Origin: an uncultured Lachnospiraceae bacterium
GTDB taxonomy: Bacteria; Bacillota; Clostridia; Lachnospirales; Lachnospiraceae
NCBI GenBank assembly: GCA_905236275.1
Contig: CAJOPI010000188.1
Location: 1-6,816 of the forward strand
Length of the DNA stretch: 6,816 nucleotides
Direction of reading: 5' to 3'
Each line of letters opens with the position of its first letter. Position 1 is the stretch's first letter. A model generated the notes under the pieces. The model saw only the letters and a list, made by a program, of their open reading frames with translations. It was not told the origin of the DNA and ran no database searches. Shown piece by piece: positions 6,165-6,816 of this stretch. A program made the translations under genes and the position numbers.

Positions 6165-6816
6165 CACTGTGCCTCCCTGAATGCCTTTATCATCTCTGCA
6201 GCGCAGCTGTTCAGGCCGCCCTCATCATAAACATACTTGTCAGCAGCTTCCTTGAAGGCATCGATGATATCAGCATTTTCCATCTGTGAGGGCATAACCC
6301 CAAGCCTGTTATTTCCTGACATTATTACGTTATGCGCTTCGATTGAATATTCAGGAATATTGCAGTATTCCTGCACTACCTTTTCTGCTTTGCGGCTTAT
6401 AGGAAAGCCCTTCTCTATCCCCTGTATTCTCGCAAAATCCTCATCGTTCAGGAGGTAATCCATAAGCCTCGCAGCCTCCTGAGGATGCTCGGTCCTGCTA
6501 CTAATTGCATAAAGAGTCGCCGGCTTTTTGTACCAGCCCAGGTAATCCTTTCTCTTGATTCCGACAAAGGAACCGCATCTTATCTTTTCGCCTTTGGAAT
6601 CAAGAAATCTGCCGTATTTGACTCCATCATTAAACCAGCAGGCAATACCCGCAGTTTCACCGTTCAAAAAGCTGTTGGCTTCAAATTTATCCACAGGCTT
6701 AATAACCTTCGCATCCACAAGCTTCTTGTAGAAGTCAAGCATCTTTTCCGCCCCTTCAACGTTCAGATTTAATCTGCCTCCTTCAGTAAAAACCCTCTGA
6801 CCGGTTTCCTGCTCAT
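6164..6816 (-). CDS. Sugar ABC transporter substrate-binding protein, C-terminal part (5' end outside window)
   Basis: This is the C-terminal part of an extracellular solute-binding protein (family 1, the carbohydrate-binding type) that would capture a sugar or oligosaccharide outside the membrane and pass it to an ABC permease. The frame stays open to the window edge, so about 216 residues are visible and the Met at 6742 is internal, not the start. The visible part shows the usual C-lobe order: a helix with [13 protein letters not shown], an Ala-Cys-Trp strand (GIACWFNDG), then [23 protein letters not shown], where neighbouring helices close the lobe, and an [14 protein letters not shown] segment. 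This late 'hP-E-A-A ... L-L-N ... G-x-P-x-S' pattern is typical of the family. The signal peptide, lipobox and most ligand-contact residues lie upstream and are not visible, so the substrate cannot be named. Its TGA stop overlaps the uvrB start by one base. No permease gene follows, so any permease genes must be upstream or elsewhere. Confidence 0.85.
   Translation of the reverse strand, partial: EQETGQRVFTEGGRLNLNVEGAEKMLDFYKKLVDAKVIKPVDKFEANSFLNGETAGIACWFNDGVKYGRFLDSKGEKIRCGSFVGIKRKDYLGWYKKPATLYAISSRTEHPQEAARLMDYLLNDEDFARIQGIEKGFPISRKAEKVVQEYCNIPEYSIEAHNVIMSGNNRLGVMPSQMENADIIDAFKEAADKYVYDEGGLNSCAAEMIKAFREAQ
6172..6178 (-). promoter_or_regulatory. Ribosome binding site of uvrB, inside the end of the binding-protein gene
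   Basis: On the minus strand AGGGAGG ends seven bases before the ATG at 6164 and only four before the in-frame GTG at 6167. The seven-base spacing favours the ATG. The site lies within the last codons of the upstream gene, as expected for translational coupling. Confidence 0.7.

Noticed and set aside
6165..6167. GTG as uvrB start, one codon before the ATG
   Set aside because: Only four bases from the ribosome site; the ATG has seven-base spacing and gives the usual UvrB N-terminus.

Overview
This 6.8 kb window looks like chromosomal DNA from an anaerobic Gram-positive Clostridia, most probably a Lachnospiraceae member of the Butyrivibrio/Roseburia type. The grounds are moderate GC with very AT-rich intergenic DNA, strong AGGAGG ribosome binding sites, a typical Firmicutes UvrB, a Lachnospiraceae-style sugar-binding lipoprotein tail, and secreted proteins carrying the 'YTG-x-x-I-x-P ... 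G-x-DY-x-V-x-Y-x-N-N ... G-x-A-T-V' beta-repeat signature common in that family. The genus is an inference from protein style; no rRNA or other marker is present.

All five genes lie on the minus strand, so transcription runs from high to low coordinates. First comes the 3' part of an ABC-transporter sugar-binding protein (6816 to 6164, cut by the window edge). Its TGA stop overlaps the ATG of uvrB (6164 to 4194), the helicase-like damage-recognition subunit of nucleotide excision repair. Fifteen bases after uvrB is a small YdjM-type membrane hydrolase (4178 to 3570) with a TTG start and a strong ribosome binding site. These three read as one co-transcribed run whose promoter lies outside the window.

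The second half holds two paralogous secreted proteins of about 520 residues, encoded in tandem (3422 to 1860 and 1681 to 107). Each has a Sec signal peptide, a long acidic low-complexity linker, and about 380 residues that appear to be four diverged beta-sandwich repeats. Each gene has its own likely extended -10 promoter. A strong bidirectional hairpin terminator separates them, and a long near-perfect palindrome lies beyond the second gene. Their function is unknown; a cell-surface or extracellular binding role is the most reasonable inference. This pair is the least explained and most interesting part of the window. The helicase/hydrolase/transporter part is ordinary apart from its unusual gene order and coupling.
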